Of a stretch of 64,000 bases of DNA, positions 33,606 through 46,100 are shown piece by piece. The number at the start of each line of letters is the position of its first letter. The first letter of the stretch is position 1. The position numbers were made by a program, and so were the translations under genes. The notes beneath the pieces were generated by a model, which saw nothing but the letters and a program-made list of their open reading frames with translations, did no database searches and was not told the origin of the DNA. The DNA is from Lactarius indigo (Eukaryota > Basidiomycota > Agaricomycetes > Russulales > Russulaceae), in assembly GCA_025766275.1 (NCBI GenBank), contig JAFKAC010000055.1, positions 310,001-374,000 on the forward strand. The letters run 5' to 3'.

Positions 33606-36600
33606 ATGACACGGTCTCACCCTTCTAATGCCTCTTCGCCCACCGACTCACGCCATCCCCGAGACGACAACCCGGACCCCAGTGCACCAGCCGCAGCTCA
33701 GTCCTCTATCCCGTCGACCCCGACAGCCTCAATCCCAGGCAGCGAGGGCTACCCTTCATGGCTCCCCAAGCGGCCTCCGCCCCCAGCACCAGGTTCCACT
33801 CTCCACTCGCTGGTCATGTTCGGCCCCGACGCCGGGCCCGCCACGGATATCCCAACTGGCAGTCCACACGGCAGCGAACATGTCCAAGTGACGACGCCAC
33901 AGCCGCCGCCAGCGCCCTTCATCGGCGGCCGCAGGCCTACACCGCGCTCCGTCCGCATCGTCAGCATGCAGGACTCGGCGGCCGCGGCAGCATCTGGCAG
34001 CGCTGGCATGGTGTCGCGCAGGGAGACGGATCAGACGACGACGCGGGTAAGCAGCTTCCCGTTCGGGTTTGGGTCCCGTATCTGGTCCCGCGCCACCGCA
34101 ACCCCTCTCGGACACTCGCCCACGCTTCTTTCTCAGACACCGGATGCCGCGCACTCCCATTCGCACGCACGCCTCCGCTCCGCTGCTGCTGCTGCTGCCG
34201 CGGCAGCAGCGGCAAGCGCGGCCCAGCCCAAGTTTCGCTCGCCCGGGCTCCATCTCGAGCTGCTGCGTGATCCGTCGTGGAAGACGCGTCTCCACTTTTA
34301 CCTGTTTCCCTTGCTCGTCCTTGCCCATATCCCGATACAGACGTTTCTTGATTTCAACGCCGTATTTATTTTGATCGAGTGAGTTGTTTGTGTTTTTGGT
34401 CTAGGTTCGTTTCGATTGACGACGGCATATAGAGTGGCGAGATTCCCGAATCCTGACGCCCCCGGAGTGCCCGGTTCTGGTCGCAACTGGGCCTTGGGCG
34501 CCGCCGCCTACATCGCATCCTGGGTCGTTTGGTTTTTCGGCATCTTTCTTGGATACGAGCTCTTTTACTCCTTCTATCGCCGTTGGCGCTTCCGTGAGTG
34601 AACCCCCCTTTTATTTTTCCCACACGGACTCACCTCAAACTTTCATCAGGTCGCCCTCTCATCCTCCCAATCTACCTCTCGTCTCCGGCTTTCAATTTCG
34701 TCTCCATGGCATCCTACAACCACTTTTGCTTCCTCCAGCACATCCGCAACTCGGCATTTCCCCGTGTCAACCCGAGTGCCGTCCTCCCGTCAGCCGAGGG
34801 CTCGCTGCGCGACGCGCTCGCAGAGACTTGCTATTTTTATGCCCAGAACCTTCCGACCGTCGTGACCCTCCTCCCGCGCGCAGGCTTGGCCCTCGCGCTC
34901 CTCCTCTCGTTCTTCAGTCCTGAGCATCTCCCCGGTGGGTTATCGCTCTCAGACGTCGATCAGAGTATCGCGCGCCGCGATGGAACCTTCTTCGACAAGA
35001 GCACCGGCGTACTTTCTGGCTACGCCAAGGGTGTGTTGATCGCCAATGCCGCCTGGACGGCATGGAGGACCCTGGTCCTCCTGTTCAGTTGGTACGTTCC
35101 TACGGTCTCCTCTTCGTGTCCCTCCTGTTTACCTTCGACTCCAGGGTCGGTCTCTGGATATTCAGCGGGCATGGCTGCGCGGGGCTCTGCGGGCCCCGTT
35201 CTCGAATGGAGGAGGAAGAATTCGGTCGTTCAGCATCCATTTATAGCGAAAAGTCCGATGCAGGCGCGGGTGTCAGTGGCACCGAGTCACTTCCCTGGAG
35301 TTGGAAAGAGTGCACTCTCCTGCGCGTGCAAGAGGCGTACGACTTTTGCCTCACGCTCCGTGCACCGCGCCAGGCGCAGGTGGCGGGGCAACAACCCCAG
35401 GAGGGCGGTTTCGATGGCATCGAGAAGGTCTTTGCTGCCGTCGGGCTTGGCGGGGCGACCACGCAACCCCCGCAGGGACGCAGAGGCATGCTCTCGCGGG
35501 ACTTGTTCGAGAGCCCGAAGGATGCCCCGTCGCGCAAGAGTAGCCCAGCAAACGGACATGGACAAGGACAAGGACAGGAAGTCGTGCCGCCCCTGCCAGA
35601 GGCCCACGTGCGCGAAACGACAATGGAGGGCGGCAAGCACGCCCCGATCAAGACCCTGCCCTATCCCTTCCCTGGCTTTGGTCCCCGAGAGAGCAGCGAG
35701 CAAGAACAGATCCCGTTCCCGCCGTCACCTGGCTTACCAGACGAGGGCGAAGGAGAGCACGATGGTGAAGACGAGGGAGAAGAGGGTGAGGAAGGTGACA
35801 TCGTGGTGGAGGTCGACGACGAAGGAGAAGAAGTGGAATTCGAAGAGGAGGAAGCGCAGCCGCGCACGAGTGATGAGCCATCCTCATTCTCGGGCCGTGC
35901 GTCCAACTCGCTCTCGAGTCTTGGCCAGCCCATCCCCGGCCGCTACCCCTTTTCATTCCGCCACCCTGGCCGCGGTGGCAGCATCTCGTCTACGGGCTCC
36001 CCGCCCTTCGCCTTCTCACGCGCCACTGCGACACCGCAGAGCAAGAGCACGTCCACGCGCGCGTCCCGCGAGACCCGCAGCACTGGCAACGTGGAGACTA
36101 CCACGAATGCATCGTCCTCTCCGGACGCCGGCTCACCAGTCTCCGTCGGTGCTGCAAGCTCATCCGCGTACAGCCCGGACCCCATCAGTGGCATGCCTAT
36201 GCCCCCGCGCCACCCAGCCGCAGGTGCAAGCGGTCGCCAGCGAGCAGGCACCGTACCGGTCCCTGTGTCCCCGACCCCACCGGGTGCCATTACGGCGAGG
36301 CGGCCTCGCCAGCAGGCAGCGTTATTCGGCGAGCAGCAGCAGCCGCACTTCCAGACGGAAAGCATCGGCTCAGGCTCAGATCGCGAGGACGACCACGCAT
36401 CCCGCTCAGGACAGCCCTCCCCTGACGGTTCCCTCGAAGCACGCGAACGCGAGGACTCGGTCGGCCTCCTCTCGCCGTCCCCTCCCTCGTCTCAGTCCAG
36501 CCCCCGCGTGTCCCTCCTTGGTTCTCGCTCTCGCAACGGCAGTGCCGCCTCGCTCGCGCGCATCAGTGGTGCCTTCCGCCCACGCTCCCGGTCGCGGCAC

Positions 36601-37458
36601 ACCAGCTCGGGCTCTGGAACGGGCTCGGGTAGCGGCGCGAGCTCGCGACACAACTCGCACGTCTCGCTGTCGAGCGTCTCCCTCGCTCTCGGCGGACACC
36701 GCGCTCGCGCGCACAGCCTCATACAGAGCATCGCGGGCGCATCTCGCTCGAGCGTCGAGCTCGTGCTCGGACGCACACCGTCGTCGCAACCCGGCTTCGG
36801 TGCCATGCGACTCGGCGACGTATCGGACGCAGACGCGAGCGCAAGCGACGGAGGCGCGCTCAGCAATCCTGAGAACCACACGTTTGGTATGCCCGTCGTT
36901 GGCGGCGCTGGAACTGCGCTCCCGCGCCGTGCGGGCATGCGCGCGCGCACGCTTGAGACCACCACTGCCCCCTCACCGCCCGTCTCGCCTGTTTCGTCCG
37001 TCTCGGTTTCGTCGTCGTCAGCGAGGAGTGGCGTAGCGTCAAGGGTAGCAGCAGCAGCAGCAGCCGCATCACGTACGCGTAGCGCGTCGTCGTCCGCCTC
37101 GTCTGCTTCGTCGCAGCGTGCGCGGGCTCACGCAAACGCCCGTCTTGGTCTCGGTGCCGGCTTGCAGACTGCGCGCTCGTTCGCGTCGGAGCAGGGCTCA
37201 CCGCCGTCGATCCTGACGCACTCGGTACGGTCTGACGGCTCGACACAGACGCAGACGCAGACACCTGCCGGTATGCCGATCCCCCAGGCGCAGACGCAGC
37301 CGGAACCGGACGTGAGCACCGCAGCGGCATCGCTTGTGACGACGCCGCCGACGATCGCGAGCGAGACGACAGACTCGAGTGGGCGCACGCCAAGAAGCCT
37401 GGGCGGAATGGAGCATTATGCGCCGCCGCATGCCCAGAACACTTTTATGCCTCGGTGA
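33606..37458 (+). CDS. Multi-pass membrane protein with long serine-rich tail
   Basis: Four exons (introns 34379-34432, 34594-34649, 35092-35144) encode about 1,229 residues. The N-terminal 200 residues are proline/serine/alanine-rich. Membrane segments follow: FYLFPLLVLAHIPIQTFLDF, AAYIASWVVWFFGIFLGYEL, a short one near VVTLLPRAGLALALLLSFF, and one near the WTAWRTLVLLFSWVGLWIFS junction. After these comes a conserved WSWKECTLLRVQEAYDFCL stretch. The remaining 700 residues are low complexity with an acidic run (about 35740-35870) and many serines, alanines and glycines. I recognise it as a conserved basidiomycete hypothetical membrane protein with no assigned role. The 812-codon frame 34598-37036 contains real exon 3 but is out of frame after 35091. 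Confidence 0.8.
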
Positions 37459-38134
37459 AACGCCCGGAAACGTCCACAACGTTAACGCTAATGGCCCGCG
37501 TACCCCTTTGCTTGGGGGCGTATGTAGTGTCTCTCTGATTTCTTTTCCCTGGGATCTCTTTTCTTTTCCTTTTCCTCCTCACATTTTCCATCATGCTCTC
37601 AACCCCCCTGCTGCAAGTATTTAGTGTTTATATTTCTATTAGACCCCATCTTACACTTAGTCCCCCAAACCCTACTCCTACACGTTACTCCTACATGTTC
37701 CCCCCCTACGACAGCCCACTTACATTTATGGTTTCAATTACACCTATACATGCGTTTCTCCTTCCCCCCTCTTCCCGCTAACGCCCTCTCACCTGATCGT
37801 CCGACGAACCCCCGACGTCTTGTAAAAGCTCTTCCTGACCTAATTTGACGCCTTTATTCACGTACGATTCCTTCTACTGACTAGTGGTGGTTTTACCCGT
37901 CCCACACATCGCATTTTCAGCTACGGCTGTGTGTCGACTTGTTTTTTACGGGTCATGAATAAACGTCTTCTTCCCTTTTTAACACCGAGTGTCGGTCGCA
38001 TAAATCGAACAAAAAAAAAGAAAAGGGCTGCTGAGCCCGGAGAGAAATGAAATTGGTAATAATTACAGTAGTACTGTAGGTGGTGAGTTGGTACAGGTCT
38101 TTACAGAGTGGGCGAGGAACCACGTAGTTCCTTC
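37459..38134. other. Convergent intergenic region
   Basis: It lies between the stop of the membrane-protein gene and the stop of the minus-strand permease. It is pyrimidine-rich and presumably holds both 3' untranslated regions. No gene is seen. Confidence 0.6.
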
Positions 38135-40513
38135 TCAAAAACTCTTTTCCGATGATCTCGGCTTGTCTGCCTCGATCGCCGCTGGATCTGTGATATCGAC
38201 GCCCATCTCCTCTGTCAATTTCTGTCAGTTTTTAAAAACTAGACCAACAGTTATCACCATCACCTTGGATGATCTGCTTGATAGGCCCAGCGAACCACTT
38301 GCGCGCCGAGACGAGCCAAAAGCCAAGCGAGTACGCGACAACGATCCCGACGGCCACGGGTGCATAGTTGAGTGTCTGAGAGTTGACGGGGTTAAGCTCC
38401 GGGAGACAGAATACGACCGCTATGAACGCGATCCAGAGCACCGCTGCACCCGCGACGGGGAGCGAGAGCTTGCCGAGATGGAACGGCCCGCGCACGAAGC
38501 GGTCCGCATAGACCACGCGCAGCGCTATCGGAATCCCTACAGACACGCGCGTAAGTAAGGTGAGTGACAAGAGAAGGAAGGCGCACCGTAAGAGATGTAG
38601 AGCCCGATTGTGGCGATGGATGTGGCGGCGGAAAAGGCGACCGAACTTCCCAGACTGGGTAGGGCGAGGATGAAACTAAGTGTGCAGGCAAGCCATACTG
38701 TATGTATTAGAAGGAAGTCACACGTCAGTTTTTTCTTTTTTTTCCAATGAGAGAAACGGGGCGGAAGGAAGGACGGAACCTGTGCGGATCGGGGAGCGCC
38801 ATCGTCGGTCGACTTTGTGGAGGAAACTTGAGCCGGGGATCGCGCCGTCGCGGCTGAAGGCGTACATCATACGCGAATTGGACGTCACGGAGAAGGTCCT
38901 GCGGGGAAGCGTGAGTTGTGTATGGAAATAACAGAGGAACTGGTCTGTACCCGCAGAAGAACATTGCACCGATGATGATGACCTGCGAAAAAAAAAATGG
39001 AAATGTTTTCTTTGCATTGGTGTAGATGGACGCACCATCAAGACGATCGCGCCGTTCTGGCCGACGGTGTCCAAGAAGATCTGTGTTACGGGCTGGCCTG
39101 TCGAAGACGCGACGGTGTTCTCATAATCTTGGATCGAGAAGAGCAGGCCTAGTATGAGGAACCATCCGAGGATCGCGGAGACACCGATGGACATGACGAT
39201 GCCTATGGAGCCCGCCATGGCCGCATTGTGCGTTTCTTCCGTCATGTGCGCACTCGCATCGAATCCTATTATCAAAAGATTTTCAAAAATAAAAATAAAA
39301 TAAAAAAGCGTGCCAAGGATCACACGGACCTGTCAGCGTGTATTGAGCCATGAGAATGCCGATCACTGCGACGTAGGCAGGGCTCGCGCGCTCCGACCAG
39401 CCGACGCCGTCGACGCCGGTACCGTCTATGAACGTCCGGAAGACGAACTTGCCGCTCTGGTGCTTCGGCGCCGCTGCGAGGATCGCGATGACGAGCGAGG
39501 TCGTACCGAGGGCATGCCACCACACAGAGACGTTGTTCAGGTACTTGAGGATGCGTACACCAAAGGTGTTGATCATGCCTGCGTTTTGTCACTACTAGTC
39601 GGCAACACGGAATCTACAAACGTTGACCTGACTGACCTTGGGCGAACAGGACAGCGGCGTAGATACCGATGGTCTTGCCTGAGCTAGACTGGAAATCGGT
39701 GCCGATGGTACATGCGGTGGAGATGAAGTTGGCACATGCGAAGCTATCATAGGACGGCGCGAGTCGAATCAAGTTCGCGCGGGTGCTAAGATCAGCCAAC
39801 GCACCTGATCCCCGTGGTCACTGCGACCTGTCCCAGAAGGTTAAACCAGCCTGTGATCCAGGACGCAAAGGCAGCGCCTTGCGGCTTGGCAATCATCGCT
39901 GCCCAGAAATAGGGGCCGCCGCTCGTCGGATGCGCGCTGCATATCTCTAGAGGATGTGTCACGTGCGAGGATAAATGACAGATGTCAATTAAACTTGCCT
40001 GCCATGGCCAACCCGACCAGCATTGTGAAGAAGGCTAGGCACCGGTTTATCGTTATCGTTGACTTTGTACTCGAGAAAAGAATAGCTCCCTTACCGACGA
40101 CGACCCAACCCCAGACCATAACAGCTGGCCCACCGGTCGTCTGCAATACTTCAGGGACGTCCAAAACTCGAAGGAGTGACTCACCAGACCAAAATAGAAG
40201 AGGGATGGGATACCCGTAATGACGCTGATAATAGAGAACGAGACACCAAAATTCTATGCGTGCCCATCGGTTCAGTGACCGTCCAGGTGCAGGCGATTCA
40301 CTTTCACAACCACTCACCTGCACCAATGTCAAATCACGTCTGGGAGAGGGTCAGAATTCACGTCTCTGTGCGGCGGGTACTGCTCGTGTGAACTCACTTT
40401 AGCTCCTGCTTGTACCCCATCCTTGCCAGCTCCGCCTCATCCCCAGTGTGAACACCTCCCGCCTCAGCTATTTGGCTATCCTTCGTCATCGAGTCTATGC
40501 GTGGCGCGGTCAT
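38135..40513 (-). CDS. APC-family amino acid/GABA permease
   Basis: Plasma-membrane or vacuolar amine permease related to Uga4/Bat1-type transporters, about nine introns. In order: N terminus ATG 40513 with GDEAELARMGYKQEL, then NFGVSFSIISVITGIPSLFY, GGPAVMVWGWVVV, and the hallmark ICSAHPTSGGPYFWAAMIA. Later come ITGWFNLLGQVAVTTGISFA, SIGIVMSIGVSAILGWFLIL, a TFSVTSNSRMMYAFSRDGAI segment and PIALRVVYADRFVRGPFHLG. It ends with a cytosolic tail IQEEMGVDITDPAAIEADKP before TGA. About twelve membrane segments are expected and most are visible. All exons join in frame, so the gene looks functional. The substrate (GABA, choline or another amine) cannot be fixed. The intron at 39947-39998 is GC-AG. 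Confidence 0.88.
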
Positions 40514-41765
40514 CGAAGACGGAATGAAGGTGCACAGTCGCTCCTGGGCGTCCGATAAATAAACCGAAAGACGCCAGCGATTATAGCAGTTGGTGGGGCG
40601 CTTGGAAACAAATCCGGGCCAATAGGAACCCTGTAACAAAGAGAAGCTCCCCTTCGGACAGCTTCCCTGATACACACGCTATCGCGGGCGTCAAAAAACA
40701 ATTGAAAAAACTTCGTTTGCTTATCATCCACCACAGACTCCAGCTCTGGTCACGTCAGGGCCTCGATTAGCATCCAGGGGACTTGTTGCACGCGACACTG
40801 ATCAACTGATACCACGCACCAGGATATCGATCGGTCGATGATCGAGACCCCCCTCCTCCATACAGCAAGAGCCTGGCCGTTTGGACTGTGCAGGGTCACG
40901 AGTACGTACCTTAAACTGAATGGATTGTGGCTCCATTTAGTCCCACTGCGGCGTTGACTCTGCCCGCTCGGGTGCTCCACGTTCCCCATTACTGTAAGCG
41001 TTTCATGTCGTCATGTCCGCCACTGGGCTTCTTGAACTGCTTCTTCAGCCGGTAGCCTTTATCAACTCTATTTTTAGTCGTAACCTTGCGCGAGTTAGAG
41101 AGCATGTCCTGTCTCTCTCCGGGAACCAAACCAACCTCTATCTCATGTCAATTGTCATCAGATCCCGCTTGGGACCCGAGCACCATCTCTTACTGTACTA
41201 ATACAAGTCAAGGGTATTTGTTCCTGCTACCGCAACATTACCCTCTTTCTTTGTCCTCCCTAGGGCTTGTTCGCGTCGATTGGCGGTCTGGGGTAGCTGC
41301 ATGCAATACATTTTGGTCCCCATACGCTCTTTTTTGGCTCATAGACTCAGCAATAATGACCCCGTACGACTATGACTCTTTCTGATCATTGGCGCTCTTG
41401 CATCCCGGTCGCCGAATAGCATCGTGCGCTCTATGAAGACTACACATGTTGAACTCCCCAGAACACCTTGGATGTCGCTCTATGCCTCCACGTCACTTCT
41501 TTTGCTACAGTTGTTACCTGAGCCGGTTACTTTCAAGTCAGCAATTCGGAAGAGACGCGTTTGCTTGCGCCTACGAAACCCGTAATTTAGGTCCCTTACG
41601 ATCCAGTGCAATGCCAGGATCCTCCCTGGGTCTCCGCATAAAGGCGGGCTATCGCAAGCGGGTTCAACAATTTTTGGTACATCTCTTCCTATTGCGCCGA
41701 ATAGGACATTCACGGTCATACACCTACAGACTACTACGGCTTCTAATTCCGTCACATTCGTGCTT
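40514..41765. other. Intergenic region
   Basis: It contains the permease promoter and leader and sequence upstream of the peptidase pseudogene. Short frames such as 41446-41760 are not convincing as exons. Nothing else is recognised. Confidence 0.5.
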
Positions 41766-42723
41766 TGGCTCGGAGTTGCTCCAGACGTCGTACACGGTCT
41801 TTGGCGACCTCAATTCCGGGGCGCGCCCCCTCATAGTTTTGAACGGCGGCCCGGGCCTACCCCACTGGTACATGCTCCCGCACGCCGATCTGCACAAGAC
41901 GCACCGCCAGCCGGCCGTCCTGTACGACCAGCTCGGCACGGGCGAGTCTACCCCGCCTGCGCGACAAGCCCGCCAACTCTTTCACACCGGCACTCTTCGT
42001 CGCCGAGCTGGACAACCTCATCCGGCACCTCCGCATCGAGCGCGACTTTGACTTGCTCGTGCAGTCCTGGGGTGTCACGCTCGCCACCGAGTACGTCGCA
42101 GCGCACCGGCCGCAGGGGCTCAAGCACCTCGTCCTCACGAACGGCGACGCTTCGTACCCGCTGTGGAGGGTGGTGGTCGCGGACTTGCGCTCGAGGTGGC
42201 CGCAGGACTACCAGGACATGATGACCCGCCACGAGCGCGGGGGAACGACCGACGCGCAGGAGTACCAGGAGGGGCTCGTGCGGTTCTACGGGGAGCACAT
42301 ACTCATCCTCGGGGCGTGACCCCCGGAGGCGGCCAAGTCACTGACGCAGATGGGCGAGGATTCGACGGTATACAAAGAAATGTACGTACACTCACCTTTC
42401 TCGACCTTAGTTCTTATTTCCTCCCGCAGTGCAGTTCCTGGGCTCATAGTTGCGCACCGTTGCACAGGCTCGCCGTCAATGAATTTATTATGACAGATAT
42501 ACTCAAGGACCGGACTGTCATCCCAAACTTGGCGAGGTCTCCTGCCCGACGCTGGTCATCAATGGCGCCGCTATTTTATGGCATCAAGAAGGTAAAGTGG
42601 GTCACGCTAGGCTCAAGTAGTCGCACGGGATTCTGGGAGGAGCCAGAAAAGTACTTCGGCATTCTTGGTAACTTCCTCGCCGATTCGAACCCCGGAAATG
42701 GAGCAGAGGCGCAGGAGGTTTGA
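41766..42723 (+). pseudogene. Proline-iminopeptidase-like alpha/beta hydrolase pseudogene
   Basis: Recognisable S33-family hydrolase of the L-amino-acid amidase/prolyl aminopeptidase type. It keeps TSYTVFGDL, the oxyanion-hole motif LIVLNGGPGLPHWYM, LYDQLGTGES and the nucleophile elbow QSWGVT (usually GQSWGG). These are followed by EYVAAHRPQGLKHLVLTN and a C-terminal part with KVKWVTLGSSS and GFWEEPEKYF. A one-base insertion within the C run after GES (about 41950-41955) shifts the frame from TPPARQ to PRLRDKP, and TGA at about 42317 interrupts the later frame. The N terminus is not identifiable. TGA at 42723 ends 40 bases before the transposon, which did not cause these lesions. Confidence 0.85.
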
Positions 42724-42761
42724 CGTGCCGGTTCCACGACTCGCGGCAGCCTCTATACAAG

Positions 42762-42801
42762 TACACGGCCAAACGGTGAAACCGTCCTGAGGTTGCCCTG
42801 G
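42762..42801 (+). repeat. Left terminal inverted repeat of the transposon
   Basis: Forty bases from TACACGG to CCCTGG match the reverse complement of 50386-50425 with two mismatches (42772 and 42793). It contains the palindromic-core motif CCTGAGG. Confidence 0.95.
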
Positions 42802-43189
42802 CCAAAAACTACCGCGTTTTCGATCAGATTCGCTTTGTAATTAGTGAATGCAACCAACGCAGTTTTGATATTGTAATACCTATGGTCTGACTTCGAATTG
42901 AACATCACATGGGGACCGGGTCGACCCGAGGATCTACCATTTTCAGCAGGTGCTTTACGTCGAGTCGCGCCTAGGGATGCTGTCAATCCAACCTGAGGTT
43001 CTCCTGAGTTGACACTCCGCTTAGCGAGAACTCGGTCTTTCTTTCTGCTTCATCGCAATATGTAGGTCGTCTGCCACATCACCTTCGTTTCTCTGTCTGA
43101 CTGTCTTAGAATTGAATACATCCCACACTCCGGCTCACAATAAATCAACCCTTATCCCACTTGAAAGCGGTACAGCTGATAACCAGCTT

Positions 43190-46100
43190 ATGGCCTCCGC
43201 TTCACATGAACATACACTGGACTTGCTGCTCCCACCAGACGGTATGCACCATTTTTCAACCTCTTGGCAACCCGGAACTAACTGGTTGTGCAGTGTGGAA
43301 AAGACAGCCCAACGACACATTTGTCTGTCGTGTCTGCAGAGATGCCAGGTCCCACACAAGATCAAAGGCTCTTCGGCATGCAAAATCGGCTCATCACAAG
43401 AGCGCGGTTGCTTACATGGCTCAGAAAATACCAACTGTCGCTGTGAATGTGACAAGCAAGCCACGTACAAGCTCTTCAAGCCATGGTGTTGTACCTGAAT
43501 CTCAGCACTCAGACGCGTGCACACTTGGTGATCTGCAAGATCTGGGTAACGATTACGCCAACGAGATTGAAGGTGTGCAGAGTGAGTATGACCTGATTAT
43601 GCAGGCGTTGCAGAACTTTCTTCCCGACGACGATCTATCTGATGAGGAGCCTGTGGAGCAATCTGGTTTGGAGCATGACAATGGTATGGTTCACATTATA
43701 TGTCACGCTGGAGTGGTACTAATTATTAGATCGCCCAGAATATCGGCTACAAGAAGACCCAGAGGAGCTGACGCAAGACGTGCTTGAAGGGTTTGCATCA
43801 CGTGCCCAAGATGCATGGTACCCGTGGCCTGATAAGATTGTATGTTATCACGTTGCTCACTTGTTTCGCACTTTCGCTCACCTAAGTTTGCAGAGCTGTA
43901 CCATTGACATTGTGATGCACCTCCCACGGTCATCATTTTCTATCCGCCAACTTGATGTCATGAATTGGCTACTGAACGCCAATGGGATCTCAGGTACTCG
44001 GAGCACTGTGAGCATGCGCCGCCTCAACAAGACTCTCCATGACATGTGTGGCATTCGAACGCTGCCCTATGACGGTGCACTTGGAAACCGATTCTATGTC
44101 AATTCTCTTGCAGATATCATAGCCCAGGTATGTCAGCTATTTGTTCCGCAATGATATTGACTTATGTAATACTATGTAGGAGATGGCAAACCCTCGCGTG
44201 CGGCCACATCTCCAGTTCTACCCAGAGGATGCTGGCAGACATGTTAGCGAGTACTGGCACGCTCGTCACTGGCATCAAGATGCCAATCCCATGCAACTCA
44301 CACCAATGGCAATGATCGCGTCTCAACAATTCTGGGTATTTGAGCCTTGTGTCCTGAAGAATGGTGCCATTGTAATGCCTTCGCGTTGGTTTATTCGCGA
44401 CCGTGTCATACATGCTGTCGCTTGGACACTTCGACCCTATAGATCCAGTGACCATATTACAGGTTGGATCGTTGAGGAGTACAACAATGTCGTTGTCTCA
44501 CAATCCGATTTTCTTATCCCATTTGTGAGTTGGGGTGCCAGTGACATGACCGCAACACTTCCTGACCCTAAAATAATATTTGGTGCGTGTCTGGACCCTA
44601 TATTACTGATCACGCTGACACTGAAGATATAGGATCACTTCTTGATCCTACCGGCGATATTCAGGAGTGGACACGGACCAATCCCACAAGCGGGAACTAC
44701 TGGCGTGGGCTGGCACGTGGGGCCCGTGTTGTTTGCTTCCCAATCTGGCTGTACTGTGACGACGTGTCTGGTAACCTCTCAAAGAAATGGAATAAGCACA
44801 ATTCTTTCCTATTCTCCGCTGCTGGTCTTCCCCGTGCGCTTATTCAACAGGAATATAATATTCATTTTCTTTGCACCTCAAACCTCGCGCCGCCATTGGA
44901 GATGCTAGACGGCATCGTGATGCAACTCGAGTACGTGCCACACATAAATTATTTTCACCTTACATTTGCACAGGGCTAACGTCGCACAACAGAGATGCAT
45001 GGAAAATGGGTATTTGGGCATGGGACTGTGCTCTAGAAGAACGTACACTCGTGGTTCCATTCGTAGCTGGTCTGCTTGGAGACAATCCAATGCAAAGTGA
45101 GCTATCGTGTCATGTTGGGCCAGGCGGCAAGTATCTCTGCCGTATCTGCAATGTTAAGGGAGCCGAGAAGGGCATGGGACACTCACACGGAGCAGAGACT
45201 CGGAACCCATCAAGCCAGGGAGAGCACGATGGACCCAACCCCAACGAGCCCTCTGCAGCTGTTGGAAGTGATGGCGATTCGGTGAGTGCTGGAGCATCAG
45301 CCCCAAGGGTGCGAAGGAAAAAGGAGGAAACCATGCAAGAAATGGTCGATAGAGCGACACGATTTGTTCAAGTAAGCAATTCTTTTTAACCTAAGTTTGC
45401 GATTCTGAATGGCTTAAAGATAGGAGAACTCCGAACAAAGGCAGCAACACTGATAAAAATCGAAGAGATCGTTCAGAGCGCACATCACATTGGCAACCAG
45501 ACGACCATCAAGGATCTAAAGACAAACAACGGGATCAAGGACTCGTTCCTTGATTCATTCCTCGATCGCCTCCATTCATCATATAAGGGTCTGTCGGGGC
45601 ATTTGGCAAAGCAGTTAGCTTTGAACAACTGCTTGGCTACGCTTCCTAACAATATCATAAGTCCCGTGTGGCGCATCAAAGGTGAGCATCCACAATTGTC
45701 CTGTGCATCCACCGCTTATCTTATGGTCTGTCAGGTCTTGATCCACACGCTGACACACCTGTGGAAGTTCTGCACACTGTGTTGCTTGGCTTCGTAAAGT
45801 ACTTCTGGCGTGATGTCATCCAAAATCAGCTTGGTCGAAGCGCAGCACAGAAGGACCTCCTCAAGACTCGCCTCAATTCATTTGACGTGTCAGGACTTCA
45901 AATCCCGCCGCTTGCCGGACAGCTTCTTGTGCAGTACGCTGGTTCTTTGACTGGGCGAGATTTCCGTGTAATCGCACAGGTCGCCCCATTTGTTCTCTAT
46001 GACTTGGTTCTGCCTGCGTGCTTTGATGCTTGGGTGTCACTCTCAAATCTGATCCCTCTCATCTGGCAGCCAGTGATCCAAGACGTTGATAATTATATTG

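Noticed and set aside
34598..37036. 812-codon plus-strand reading frame
   Set aside because: Only 34650-35091 is real (exon 3). After the intron 35092-35144 the conserved product continues in another frame; the rest is an open frame caused by GC-rich low-complexity sequence.
35241..37479. Several long minus-strand frames antisense to the membrane-protein gene
   Set aside because: They overlap the serine-rich tail, are arginine/serine-biased and have no motif or splice pattern.
42670..42700. tRNA-like gattcgaacccc box
   Set aside because: It lies in the C-terminal coding part of the peptidase pseudogene and no cloverleaf can be built around it.
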